A DNA stretch of 12,859 bases from JBBQSU01 sp038234815 (GTDB taxonomy: Bacteria; Planctomycetota; Phycisphaerae; Tepidisphaerales; Tepidisphaeraceae). The notes beneath the pieces are model-generated. The model was not told the origin of the DNA, searched no databases, and was given only the letters and a program-made list of their open reading frames with translations. A program made the translations under genes and the position numbers. The DNA lies in assembly GCA_038234815.1 (NCBI GenBank), contig JBBQSU010000100.1:1-12859 (forward strand), in the 5' to 3' direction. Positions 6,872 through 12,859 of the stretch are shown piece after piece (position 1 is the first letter of the stretch; each line of letters opens with the position of its first letter).

Positions 6872-6897
6872 TGCGCGAAAAAGCGCCAATTCGCGCA
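6872..6897. repeat. Interrupted inverted repeat related in motif to the 34-bp palindrome
   Basis: TGCGCGAA (6872-6879) and TTCGCGCA (6890-6897) pair across a 10-base spacer, AAAGCGCCAA. The block shares AAAAAGCGC and GCGCACC strings with the palindrome 85 bp upstream, suggesting a related binding-site family or decayed copy. Confidence 0.45.
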
Positions 6898-6899
6898 CC

Positions 6900-7153
6900 T
6901 TCGGGCGTTTCCCTGCCCTTAGTGTAGAGGGCTTTACTTATGGCTAATAATGACCTGGCGACATTGATTGGCTCGTACCCCGCCAGCGCTTGCGCGGCGT
7001 GGTGGTTGCCCGGCGTCGTACGCGGGCGGCGGAAATTGTTCGGCGACGCCGGACCTGCAAATGTCCGTTTAGCCGCGTGCGTTCACCCCGCGCGGTTTCC
7101 CTTTCCGTGGCGCGTCGGAGACGTGCAACAAATGGGACCCTCTCAAGGCCGCG
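6900..7153. other. Non-coding spacer upstream of repeat copy A
   Basis: GC-rich sequence with no recognised gene. A frame from ATG 6940 is open and runs in phase into dsbD, but its product is rich in Arg, Pro and Gly, resembles nothing known and continues across a dispersed repeat, so it is treated as chance openness. A 13-bp string, CGTCGTACGCGGG, at 7014-7026 recurs at 7428-7440. Confidence 0.5.
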
Positions 7154-7361
7154 TCGGACCCGGAAGCGACCTTCCCGAAACACCCACGGGACCGCAAAGG
7201 GACCTCTTTGGGACCCCCTTTGGACCCCTTTTTCTTATTCAAACGGGTGCGAAATATGCAAATTTGCCTGAAATTCAACGAAATCTGGTCGGCGACAGCG
7301 AAGTATGTCCAAAAAAGCGTGTCCCTCGGGCGAGAGGGTTCTGGCGACGAGCGGCGGCGCG
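7154..7361 (+). repeat. Dispersed repeat, copy A (208 bp core)
   Basis: This segment matches the reverse complement of 12652-12859 with 199 of 208 identical positions and no gap. Differences are at 7177, 7187, 7234-7236, 7290, 7309, 7322 and 7328; eight of the nine are transitions. A weaker similarity runs on to about 7394, ending in CTCTCGGA(C/T)G(T/A)GAG, with a 12-14 bp length difference. Inside are the unit array 7188-7233, a GCAAATTTGC palindrome (7258-7267) within 53 invariant bases, and a CCCTC/GAGGG hairpin (7323-7338). In the two most open frames four of five, and all three, substitutions checked change the residue, so protein-level selection is not supported. Confidence 0.9.
7188..7233. 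repeat. Array of four 11-12 bp units inside repeat copy A
   Basis: Consecutive units read GGGACCGCAAA, GGGACCTCTTT, GGGACCCCCTTT and GGACCCCTTTTT. Unit length is close to one helical turn, so similar faces would line up on one side of the DNA. All 46 bases are identical in copy B (12780-12825). Confidence 0.65.
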
Positions 7362-7560
7362 CTTGCCGCATCCCCATTCCCTCTCGGACGTGAGTGCGCC
7401 GGGGTCGTCGCAATTACGCGTCACACCCGTCGTACGCGGGAGGACGCGGGCGGAGCGGAAAGCCGAGGGGGCCTTTCCGGCAACAGGAGGCAGGCCTATG
7501 CCGCCGATTCTGCCCCTGCCCGGAAAAAAGAACGCCAACTGTAGTGCGCTAGATTATGGA
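7362..7560. other. Non-coding spacer between repeat copy A and dsbD
   Basis: GC-rich and open in several frames, with Arg/Gly/Ala-rich translations unlike any known protein. It contains the degenerate distal end of the repeat (to about 7394) and the second CGTCGTACGCGGG (7428-7440). No gene or RNA is recognised. Confidence 0.45.
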
Positions 7561-7590
7561 GTGAAAATGATTCGTACCGATTGGCCAGTA

Positions 7591-7596
7591 TACAAT
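7591..7596 (+). promoter_or_regulatory. TACAAT -10 box placing the dsbD transcript start at its ATG
   Basis: TATACAAT ends six bases before ATG 7603. A -10 box normally sits 6-8 nt before the transcript start, so the mRNA would begin at or next to the start codon. No Shine-Dalgarno sequence is present. The -35 region (TGATTC at 7568-7573, 17-bp spacing) is poor. Confidence 0.45.
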
Positions 7597-7602
7597 GGCA
7601 CG

Positions 7603-9447
7603 ATGAAACACTGGCTGCTGGGGTTAGCGGGATTACTTTTGGTTTGTACGCAGGCATTGGCGCAAGAGAAGGTGCCTGTTTCGGCGGCGCTGGATGCATC
7701 GGCGCTTCAGCCGGGCAAGCCGGCCCGCTTGGCGGTCGTGCTGGACATCCCCAAGGGATTCCATGCCCAATCGCACGCTCCGCTGGCTGACAACCTGATC
7801 GCCACGGACGTGAAATTGGATGCTCAGCCGGGCCTTACGTTCGGCCCGGCGGTCTTTCCTGCAGCGCATATTCTCCACTACGAAGCATTGGGCGGGGACG
7901 TGAGTGTTTATTCCGGCAAGACGATCATCGTGGTTCCCGTCACCGTTGCCGCGGACCGGGTCGTCGGCCCGGTCGAGATCGCCGGGTCCGTGCGGTTTCA
8001 AGTCTGTGACGACAAGACCTGCTTTAAGCCTGAGAACGTGAAGTTCAAGATCAGCACGTCGGTGGTTGCCCCGAGCGAAACGGTAACGCCTGCGAATAAG
8101 GATTTGTTCAATTCCATCGTGCAACCGATCAACGGCGGCATCACGGGGGTGTCGTCAAACGGTTCCACGACCGCGCAAACCAATGGTCCGGCGACGTTTT
8201 CCTTGCTGGGCGTCAGTGGAACCATCAGTACCATCTGGGGCGCGCTGCTGGCAGCGTTTTTCGCGGGGCTGATTTTCAATGTCATGCCCTGCGTGCTGCC
8301 GGTGTTGCCGCTCAAGGCCATCGGTTTCTATGAAGTCTCGCAGCACCATCGCGGGCGCACGTTGATGCTCGGCACGGCGTTTTCCATCGGCCTGATCGGC
8401 GTATTTGCCCTGCTCGGCTTTGGCGTGATCGTTTCCAAACAGGTGTTTCATACGCAATTTTCCTGGGGGCAATGGTTTTCAGTCCCCTGGATCGTCTGGG
8501 GCATTGGTGCGGTGCTGGTGGTGCTGGGCGCCTGGTTATTGGGGGCTTTTTCGGCGCTTCAATTACCGACAGGCATCTATGGCCTGAACTTTCGTCACGA
8601 CACGCTCGGCGGAAATTTGCAGTGGGGCGCGCTCACCGCAGTGCTGTCTACACCTTGCACTGCCCCGCTGTTGCCCGTGGTCATCGCGTTTGCCCTGGTG
8701 CAAAGCCTGTCGGTGGCCTTCGCGACGATTTTGATGGTCGGTATCGGCATGGCGTCGCCGTATTTTGTGCTCAGCGCGTTTCCCGGAATCGCCCGGAGAT
8801 TTCCCCGCACCGGACCATTGTCAGAACTGGTGAAACAAATGACCGCGTTTCTGCTGTTCGGCTCGGCGGCGTTTTTTGTCGGCGCGACGTTTCGACAAGC
8901 CGGCGTGCAGGGGTGGCTGGTTTTTGCAGTCGCCCTTTCGGCGTCGGTCTATCTCATTTTCCGGACGCGCACACTTTACAAAGGCTCGCCCCGAGCCGTC
9001 GGCATCGCAGCCCTGCTAGCGGTTCTCGTCTCGGGAACGAGTCTCTGGGCCGCATGGCCGGAAAAGACTGAAGGGAAGCTGCCATGGGTGGAGTATTCGC
9101 GGCAGGCATTCGATCAGGCTCGTGCGCAGCACAGGCCGGTTCTCATCAAGTTTACTGCCAAGTGGTGCCTGAATTGTCTGGCCATGGAAAAAACTGTCTA
9201 CCGAGACGCGCGCGTACTCGAAGCGATAAAGAAAGGCGGCGTCGCCCCGATGAAATTGGATGTCGATCACGAAGGCTGGGACTTGCTTAACGCGCTTTCG
9301 CCAGGCGCGGGCATTCCATTCACTGCCGTTTATCCACCCGATCAGGACAACCCGCTAATCCTGGCCAGCGTGCATGACACGCAAGCGCTGCTGGATGTAT
9401 TGAATCAAGCCACAGGCCACGCGGTTGCCACTGTTGGGGAGAAGTAA
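7603..9447 (+). CDS. dsbD: Thiol:disulfide interchange protein DsbD (transmembrane electron transporter)
   Basis: 614 residues. DsbD moves electrons from cytosolic thioredoxin across the inner membrane to periplasmic thiol partners. N-terminal signal peptide MKHWLLGLAGLLLVCTQALA is followed by a periplasmic domain with the CX4C pair Cys135/Cys140 in FQVCDDKTCFKPE. From about residue 205 there are eight hydrophobic segments: the first bears MPCVLPVLPLK with Cys230 and the fourth LSTPCTAPLLP with Cys352, the redox pair of the membrane domain. The C-terminal thioredoxin-like domain has KWCLNC with Cys522 and Cys525. All three redox modules are therefore complete. The frame is open upstream to 6940, but that part crosses a dispersed repeat; ATG 7603 gives a clean signal peptide and follows a TACAAT box. 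The gene converges on lptE with 59 bp between stops and no obvious terminator. Confidence 0.93.
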   Translation: MKHWLLGLAGLLLVCTQALAQEKVPVSAALDASALQPGKPARLAVVLDIPKGFHAQSHAPLADNLIATDVKLDAQPGLTFGPAVFPAAHILHYEALGGDVSVYSGKTIIVVPVTVAADRVVGPVEIAGSVRFQVCDDKTCFKPENVKFKISTSVVAPSETVTPANKDLFNSIVQPINGGITGVSSNGSTTAQTNGPATFSLLGVSGTISTIWGALLAAFFAGLIFNVMPCVLPVLPLKAIGFYEVSQHHRGRTLMLGTAFSIGLIGVFALLGFGVIVSKQVFHTQFSWGQWFSVPWIVWGIGAVLVVLGAWLLGAFSALQLPTGIYGLNFRHDTLGGNLQWGALTAVLSTPCTAPLLPVVIAFALVQSLSVAFATILMVGIGMASPYFVLSAFPGIARRFPRTGPLSELVKQMTAFLLFGSAAFFVGATFRQAGVQGWLVFAVALSASVYLIFRTRTLYKGSPRAVGIAALLAVLVSGTSLWAAWPEKTEGKLPWVEYSRQAFDQARAQHRPVLIKFTAKWCLNCLAMEKTVYRDARVLEAIKKGGVAPMKLDVDHEGWDLLNALSPGAGIPFTAVYPPDQDNPLILASVHDTQALLDVLNQATGHAVATVGEK

Positions 9448-9506
9448 TGCTTTGCTTGATCCAGTATCAGCCTACGCACGGTTCGATTGGTTGTCCGGGC
9501 GGCGCT

Positions 9507-10064
9507 TTACCAGTCGGCTTGCAGTTCCTGCACGATCGCCAGAGCCAGGCGCTGGACCGCTTCTTGCTGGCCGACAAATCGACCTTCGCCAAGCGTGGGA
9601 TAGAACGTCGCGGCGACGTCAAAATTGCGGCGCTCGGTCAGGATTTTTCCGTTCCGCAGGTCTTTCCAAATAAAGTTCACGCGCAGGCTGGAGAGTTGTT
9701 CTTGCGGCAGAGCGTTACGCGATCCGCTACTGAGTGTGCGCGTCTGAACGGCGACAATTTCGCCTTCCAAAACGGTGTCACTGCGCGAGCTGGATACCAC
9801 CTTATAGGGCGCGTTGGCCTCCAGTTGCTTCACCACCGCCTGCGTCAGCGAAAATTCAATTCCGCGGGTGAAGCTCTTGTTCACGAAGATCGGCACCGAC
9901 ACGGTTTGCACGTCCTGCCGATAAAGACTGTGCCAGGCATACCCCTTCTGCGCCGCAGAACCGTCGTCGCTGCCACTTTGGTGATAGTAGCAACCGGACA
10001 CCAGCAGCAGCGCAGGAAGAAAAAATGCCGGACGCACAAACCCGCGGGATGTCGAGGCATTCAT
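9507..10064 (-). CDS. lptE: LptE-family LPS-assembly lipoprotein
   Basis: 185 residues. The N-terminus ends in lipobox LVSGC with Cys25, so the mature protein is lipid-anchored. The following GYAWHSLYRQDVQTVSVPIFVNKSFTRGIEFSLTQAVVKQLEANAPYKVV matches the LptE-like family, which plugs and helps assemble the LptD channel that inserts LPS in the outer membrane; LEGEIVAVQ and the C-terminal AVQRLALAIVQEL also fit. ATG 10064 overlaps the stop of the upstream gene (ATGA, 10061-10064) and has GGAGG (10072-10076) seven bases upstream, indicating translational coupling. Family assignment is from motif memory; a related planctomycete-type lipoprotein without a proved LPS role is the alternative. Confidence 0.78.
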   Translation of the reverse strand: MNASTSRGFVRPAFFLPALLLVSGCYYHQSGSDDGSAAQKGYAWHSLYRQDVQTVSVPIFVNKSFTRGIEFSLTQAVVKQLEANAPYKVVSSSRSDTVLEGEIVAVQTRTLSSGSRNALPQEQLSSLRVNFIWKDLRNGKILTERRNFDVAATFYPTLGEGRFVGQQEAVQRLALAIVQELQADW

Positions 10065-11017
10065 CTCCGAGCCTCCAGCCTTGCCAGGTCTACCCGGGCC
10101 TGTTGGCCTTGCGACGACTGGGGGTAGTTGTTGATCAGATAGTGCAGGATGTAGGCCGCAGCGGCCGGCTCGTGCGTGCGGCGATAGAACGCGGCCGTCT
10201 CGTACAACTTTTTGGCAAACGTGCGATCGATGTTATCTATCCATTCGGGCAGGTTTTCCTCGCGGGCCAGATCGGGATATGCGGAAATCAGGTCAACCAT
10301 CTGCGCCCGGGCATCGATCATGGGCGTGGCGTCGAACATGGTTCCGCGAAACTGGGCGAGGGAACTGAATGCCTGGCGCAGGCGGACGCGCGGAATATAG
10401 GGGCTGCGGGGATAGGCGCGGGCGTAGGCCGCGTAAGTATCGCTGGCCACGTCGAATTGGGCTTCGGAATAGTAAAAGTCAGCGGTGCGGAGGAGGGCTT
10501 TTTCGGCCAATGTCGATCCGGGGGCACGCTGCTGGATGCGAAACATCATTTCGATGGCGTCGCCGGAAGCATCGAGAATCGGCATCCCCAGGAATTTTTG
10601 CTTATGCCCGCTAAGGAACGCATCGGCGATGTCGTACTGTTTTTGCAGCGCCGCGCCGAACAGCCTGCTGTCGACCCAAAGATCCATCACTTCGTCGAAG
10701 TGATAGAACGCCAGAATTCGCTCGTCCAAGTCGAAATACGCTTGGGCCAGCAGGAAAACACCCCGATCGCGCAGCGGCGAGACGGGATGGGCCTTGAGCC
10801 ACTTCAAAACCTGCACGCGCGCCTCGGACGGCTGGGCGATTTTCAACAACCGCTCGATCTCGATCAGCGCTGGATCGGGCGCCGCCGTGGTGGTGGGTGG
10901 AGCCTTGGTCGTCTGCCAATGCCCGTTACGAAACTCCGCAGTCTCCGGCGCAGCCAGACACAACGCCTGCGCGATTAACAGGACGAATATCACAACACTC
11001 GCTCGAAGAATCCGCAT
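10061..11017 (-). CDS. BamD-like TPR protein, outer-membrane assembly factor candidate
   Basis: 318 residues. A signal peptide, MRILRASVVIFVLLIAQALCLAA, is followed by a disordered Pro/Thr stretch (TTKAPPTTTAAP). Helical TPR-like repeats come next, such as PLRDRGVFLLAQAYFDLDERILAFYHFDEV and AEKALLRTADFYYSEAQFDVASDTYAAYARAYPRSPYIPRV. The last resembles the BamD/YfiO repeats that bind BamA and outer-membrane protein substrates. Unlike proteobacterial BamD there is no proper lipobox: Cys20 is preceded by Ala-Leu. ATG 11017 is preferred to the upstream ATG at 11107 because it starts a clean signal peptide and lies eight bases after a TACAAT box; no Shine-Dalgarno sequence is present. Its stop overlaps the lptE start, so both are one operon. 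A generic periplasmic TPR protein is the alternative. Confidence 0.72.
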   Translation of the reverse strand: MRILRASVVIFVLLIAQALCLAAPETAEFRNGHWQTTKAPPTTTAAPDPALIEIERLLKIAQPSEARVQVLKWLKAHPVSPLRDRGVFLLAQAYFDLDERILAFYHFDEVMDLWVDSRLFGAALQKQYDIADAFLSGHKQKFLGMPILDASGDAIEMMFRIQQRAPGSTLAEKALLRTADFYYSEAQFDVASDTYAAYARAYPRSPYIPRVRLRQAFSSLAQFRGTMFDATPMIDARAQMVDLISAYPDLAREENLPEWIDNIDRTFAKKLYETAAFYRRTHEPAAAAYILHYLINNYPQSSQGQQARVDLARLEARR

Positions 11018-11025
11018 CGGCGGGG

Positions 11026-11054
11026 ATTGTATGGAGACCCGCCCGGCTGGGCAA
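11026..11054 (-). promoter_or_regulatory. Promoter of the bamD-like/lptE operon, leaderless type
   Basis: On the minus strand TTGCCC and TACAAT (11031-11026) are separated by 17 bp. TACAAT is followed by eight bases, CCCCGCCG, and then ATG 11017. The transcript should therefore begin at or very near the start codon. Confidence 0.5.
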
Positions 11055-11141
11055 ACCAAGCCAGGAAAGCGCGCCGAGACGATTGCAGCAAACCCCTTTT
11101 TCATCATTCGATTTCTTCCTCATTCGATGCCAGCCCGCTCG

Positions 11142-12383
11142 TCAAAAGCTGAAGAACAAATTCATCTCGGCGCCATTGACCGTGAAACCATTACCAAAGT
11201 CGCCGGCATATCCGAGGCGCAACCCACTGGCCTGACCTTTGCCAAATCGCACGCCGACGCCCACGGTCGGACTCCAAAACCCATCGATGGCCGCGTCGTT
11301 CAGGAAGTTGGTGTACGCGATGCCGGCATCAATGAACGCCTCGCCGAACGACTTGCCGATCTGCACGCCGTTGCGAAGAATCTGCTGATCGACGTCCGTT
11401 TCAAAGCGATAGTCGCCGTACGTGACGGGAATGCCCTGATAGAGTCCGTATTGATTGGCAAGCGTGATGTTGAACCCCGCGACCGTATAAGTGAGCGAAC
11501 TGGTGAGATTCGCACCCCAAAGGAATCCGCCGGAGACGAGATCGGCCGAGCCACTGACCGCAACCAGCCCGCTCGGGGTGAGCGTCCAACTAAGGCTGTT
11601 GTCTCCCTTGCCGGGGATCAACCGGATGGGCAGGCCGACAATCTCGCCCGCCTGGAAAATGGCCGATCCTTCGAGGTCGCGATAGGCCACTGGGGTGGTC
11701 AGAACAAGCGAGACGGTGTCGCCGAAGCGAAACGCGGTGGACAGAGAAACGCTGGCCAGGTAGCCCTTGCCGGCGTCGATATCGACCTGCCCGGCCGAGG
11801 CATCCAGCCGAAGTTCAAACCCGCCGTCCGAAGCGGCTTCAACGCCTTCACCCTTAAGCTGGAACGGCGACTGGCGAATACCGAAACGATTGAAGGTCTC
11901 CTTGCTCATCAGCGCCGTCGTCGCCAGCGGATTGCCGTCGGTCACTCCGGCCAGCGTGATCTGGTTCATCTTCTGGATGAACTTGGCTACCTCGGAGGCG
12001 CCGTCCTTCTTCAAAAAATCGGCGATCTGATCCTGCACGCTTTTGCTGCCGGTATCGGTGAACGTCTTGGCAAATCCGGTAGACGGGATGGTAAGAGTGA
12101 CCGTCCGGTTTCCGGCCGACCCCGCCTGCGAGAAAGTGATGGCGTCCTTCAGCCCCGCGTAAGTCAACGATGAGTTAAAATCGCTGTTGGCCAAGCTGGC
12201 AAAATTGTTTTGGGTGTCTACTACGTCCTTCACCAGATCAACCACGCTCTTCCCCGATGCCGTCACCGGTGCCCCGGTCGTAGGCGTAGCGATCACCTGG
12301 AACAAATCACCGGCACGCAAAACCGTCGCCAATGAGGAAATCCCTACGAATGCCAGCCCGACCGTGCGAAATAAACTTCCCAT
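11142..12383 (-). CDS. Outer-membrane beta-barrel protein candidate, function unknown
   Basis: 413 residues. A signal peptide of about 24 residues (MGSLFRTVGLAFVGISSLATVLRA) precedes a polar, partly helical region (about 25-165; VVDLVKDVVDTQNN, VQDQIADFLKKDGASEVAKFIQKMNQI). From about 185 onward there are many alternating hydrophobic/polar strands rich in Gly, Ser, Thr and aromatic residues, for example ASVSLSTAFRFGDTVSLVLTTPVAYR and LTYTVAGFNITLANQYGLYQG. The last residues, AEMNLFFSF, end in phenylalanine, the signature recognised by the BAM complex. GGAGG four bases before ATG 12383 supports the start. No named family is recognised. The bamD-like and lptE genes follow on the same strand; the 124 bp between stop and next start hold that operon's own promoter. 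Confidence 0.7.
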   Translation of the reverse strand: MGSLFRTVGLAFVGISSLATVLRAGDLFQVIATPTTGAPVTASGKSVVDLVKDVVDTQNNFASLANSDFNSSLTYAGLKDAITFSQAGSAGNRTVTLTIPSTGFAKTFTDTGSKSVQDQIADFLKKDGASEVAKFIQKMNQITLAGVTDGNPLATTALMSKETFNRFGIRQSPFQLKGEGVEAASDGGFELRLDASAGQVDIDAGKGYLASVSLSTAFRFGDTVSLVLTTPVAYRDLEGSAIFQAGEIVGLPIRLIPGKGDNSLSWTLTPSGLVAVSGSADLVSGGFLWGANLTSSLTYTVAGFNITLANQYGLYQGIPVTYGDYRFETDVDQQILRNGVQIGKSFGEAFIDAGIAYTNFLNDAAIDGFWSPTVGVGVRFGKGQASGLRLGYAGDFGNGFTVNGAEMNLFFSF

Positions 12384-12651
12384 AAAACCTCCCGGTGTGA
12401 GTTGAAGGAACCGGCCCGCCGCCAGAGCCGGGGCGAACTATGGGGCGAATTCTTCCAGTATCCCATGGAAAAGTCCAGCAACAAATCCCACTGCACAATG
12501 AGCCGCTGTAACGCGTGGTTGAGCCGACGCCGCCGCACTCTCACCCACGCTGCGCTCGGGGAGACCGGGCGCGGCAACCCTCAATAAAGCCGGGCGCGCG
12601 GGTCTTCTCTCATCCGAGAGTGGCGGAGCGGGAAGCGCCTCGCCGCAATTT
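12384..12651. other. Upstream spacer of the beta-barrel gene
   Basis: No gene is recognised. Toward the right it contains the degenerate distal end of repeat copy B, including the hairpin CTCTC-ATCC-GAGAG at 12607-12620, and two CCGGGCGCG strings near 12566 and 12590. A possible minus-strand promoter is too weak to place with confidence. Confidence 0.4.
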
Positions 12652-12859
12652 CGCGCCGCCGCTCGTCGCCAGAACCCTCTCGCCTGAGGGGCACGCTTTT
12701 TTGTACATACTTCGCTGTCGCCAACCAGATTTCGTTGAATTTCAGGCAAATTTGCATATTTCGCACCCGTTTGAATGGAAAAAAGGGGTCCAAAGGGGGT
12801 CCCAAAGAGGTCCCTTTGCGGTCCCATGGGTGTTTTGGGAAGGTCGCTTCCGGGTCCGA
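12652..12859 (-). repeat. Dispersed repeat, copy B (inverted relative to copy A, cut by the window end)
   Basis: Reverse complement of copy A (7154-7361) at 199 of 208 positions without gaps. The match is still perfect at the last base of the window, so the element continues beyond it. The four-unit array lies at 12780-12825 and is identical to that of copy A. Copy B carries about 12-14 extra bases next to its inner end compared with copy A. Confidence 0.9.

Noticed and set aside
1502..7551. Shared 10-mer TAGTGCGCTA at 1502-1511 and 7542-7551, each 45-60 bp upstream of a gene
   Set aside because: Tens of chance 10-mer pairs are expected in a window of this size.
6940..7602. A 221-codon in-frame N-terminal extension of dsbD
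   Set aside because: It crosses a dispersed repeat whose changes are mostly non-silent, has Arg/Pro/Gly-rich composition, and would bury the clear signal peptide that starts at ATG 7603.
11018..11107. Upstream start of the BamD-like protein at 11107
   Set aside because: The extra 30 residues precede a complete signal peptide, and a TACAAT promoter box with -35 lies inside this stretch.
11103..11129. Short direct repeat TCATTCGAT between the barrel and BamD-like genes
   Set aside because: Two 9-base copies close together are too little to support a CRISPR, iteron or operator call.
10794..12173. A 459-codon open frame on the + strand
   Set aside because: It lies antisense to the barrel and BamD-like genes, has no family resemblance, and is explained by GC-rich codon bias on the other strand.

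Overview
The window looks like chromosome from a GC-rich, Gram-negative, outer-membrane-bearing bacterium. The best guess is Planctomycetota, possibly a Phycisphaerae-like lineage. This rests on the style of the envelope proteins, on a GTP-type PEP carboxykinase, on several genes without a Shine-Dalgarno sequence, and on a recurring TACAAT promoter box. It is an inference, because no rRNA or other phylogenetic marker was compared.

Layout. 1-370: the 3' end of an ISKra4-like transposase gene and the probable right end of that insertion sequence. 404-849: rpmE (ribosomal protein bL31) with its own promoter, a leader hairpin and a strong terminator-like hairpin. 850-2745: a small lipoprotein gene, a 42-residue single-pass membrane peptide gene and rlmN (23S rRNA A2503 methyltransferase), all on +. 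2818-4176: a succinate-semialdehyde-type aldehyde dehydrogenase (+). It converges on pckG (4482-6308, -) across a 305-bp spacer that holds terminator-like hairpins. 6309-7602: a long non-coding spacer containing the pckG promoter and leader, an AT-rich tract with a perfect 34-bp palindrome, and the first copy of a dispersed repeat. 7603-9447: dsbD (+), converging on a minus-strand group: an outer-membrane beta-barrel candidate (11142-12383), a BamD-like TPR protein (10061-11017) and an LptE-family lipoprotein (9507-10064). The last two overlap by ATGA. 12652-12859: a second, inverted copy of the repeat, running off the end of the window.

How the genes fit together. The right half is an envelope-biogenesis block: DsbD carries electrons to periplasmic thiols, the BamD-like protein and LptE serve assembly of outer-membrane proteins and LPS, and the neighbouring gene encodes a likely outer-membrane protein. 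The left half is housekeeping: translation (rpmE, rlmN) and central carbon metabolism (aldehyde oxidation towards succinate, and gluconeogenesis by pckG).

The most unusual signals are non-coding. They are a pair of 208-bp inverted repeats (199/208 identical, no gaps) bracketing the envelope block, each with an invariant array of four 11-12 bp units; a 34-bp perfect palindrome in AT-rich DNA; two genes whose start codon sits 6-8 nt after a TACAAT box, predicting leaderless mRNAs; and a promoter whose whole 17-bp spacer is an inverted repeat. No CRISPR array, tRNA, rRNA or defence system was recognised.
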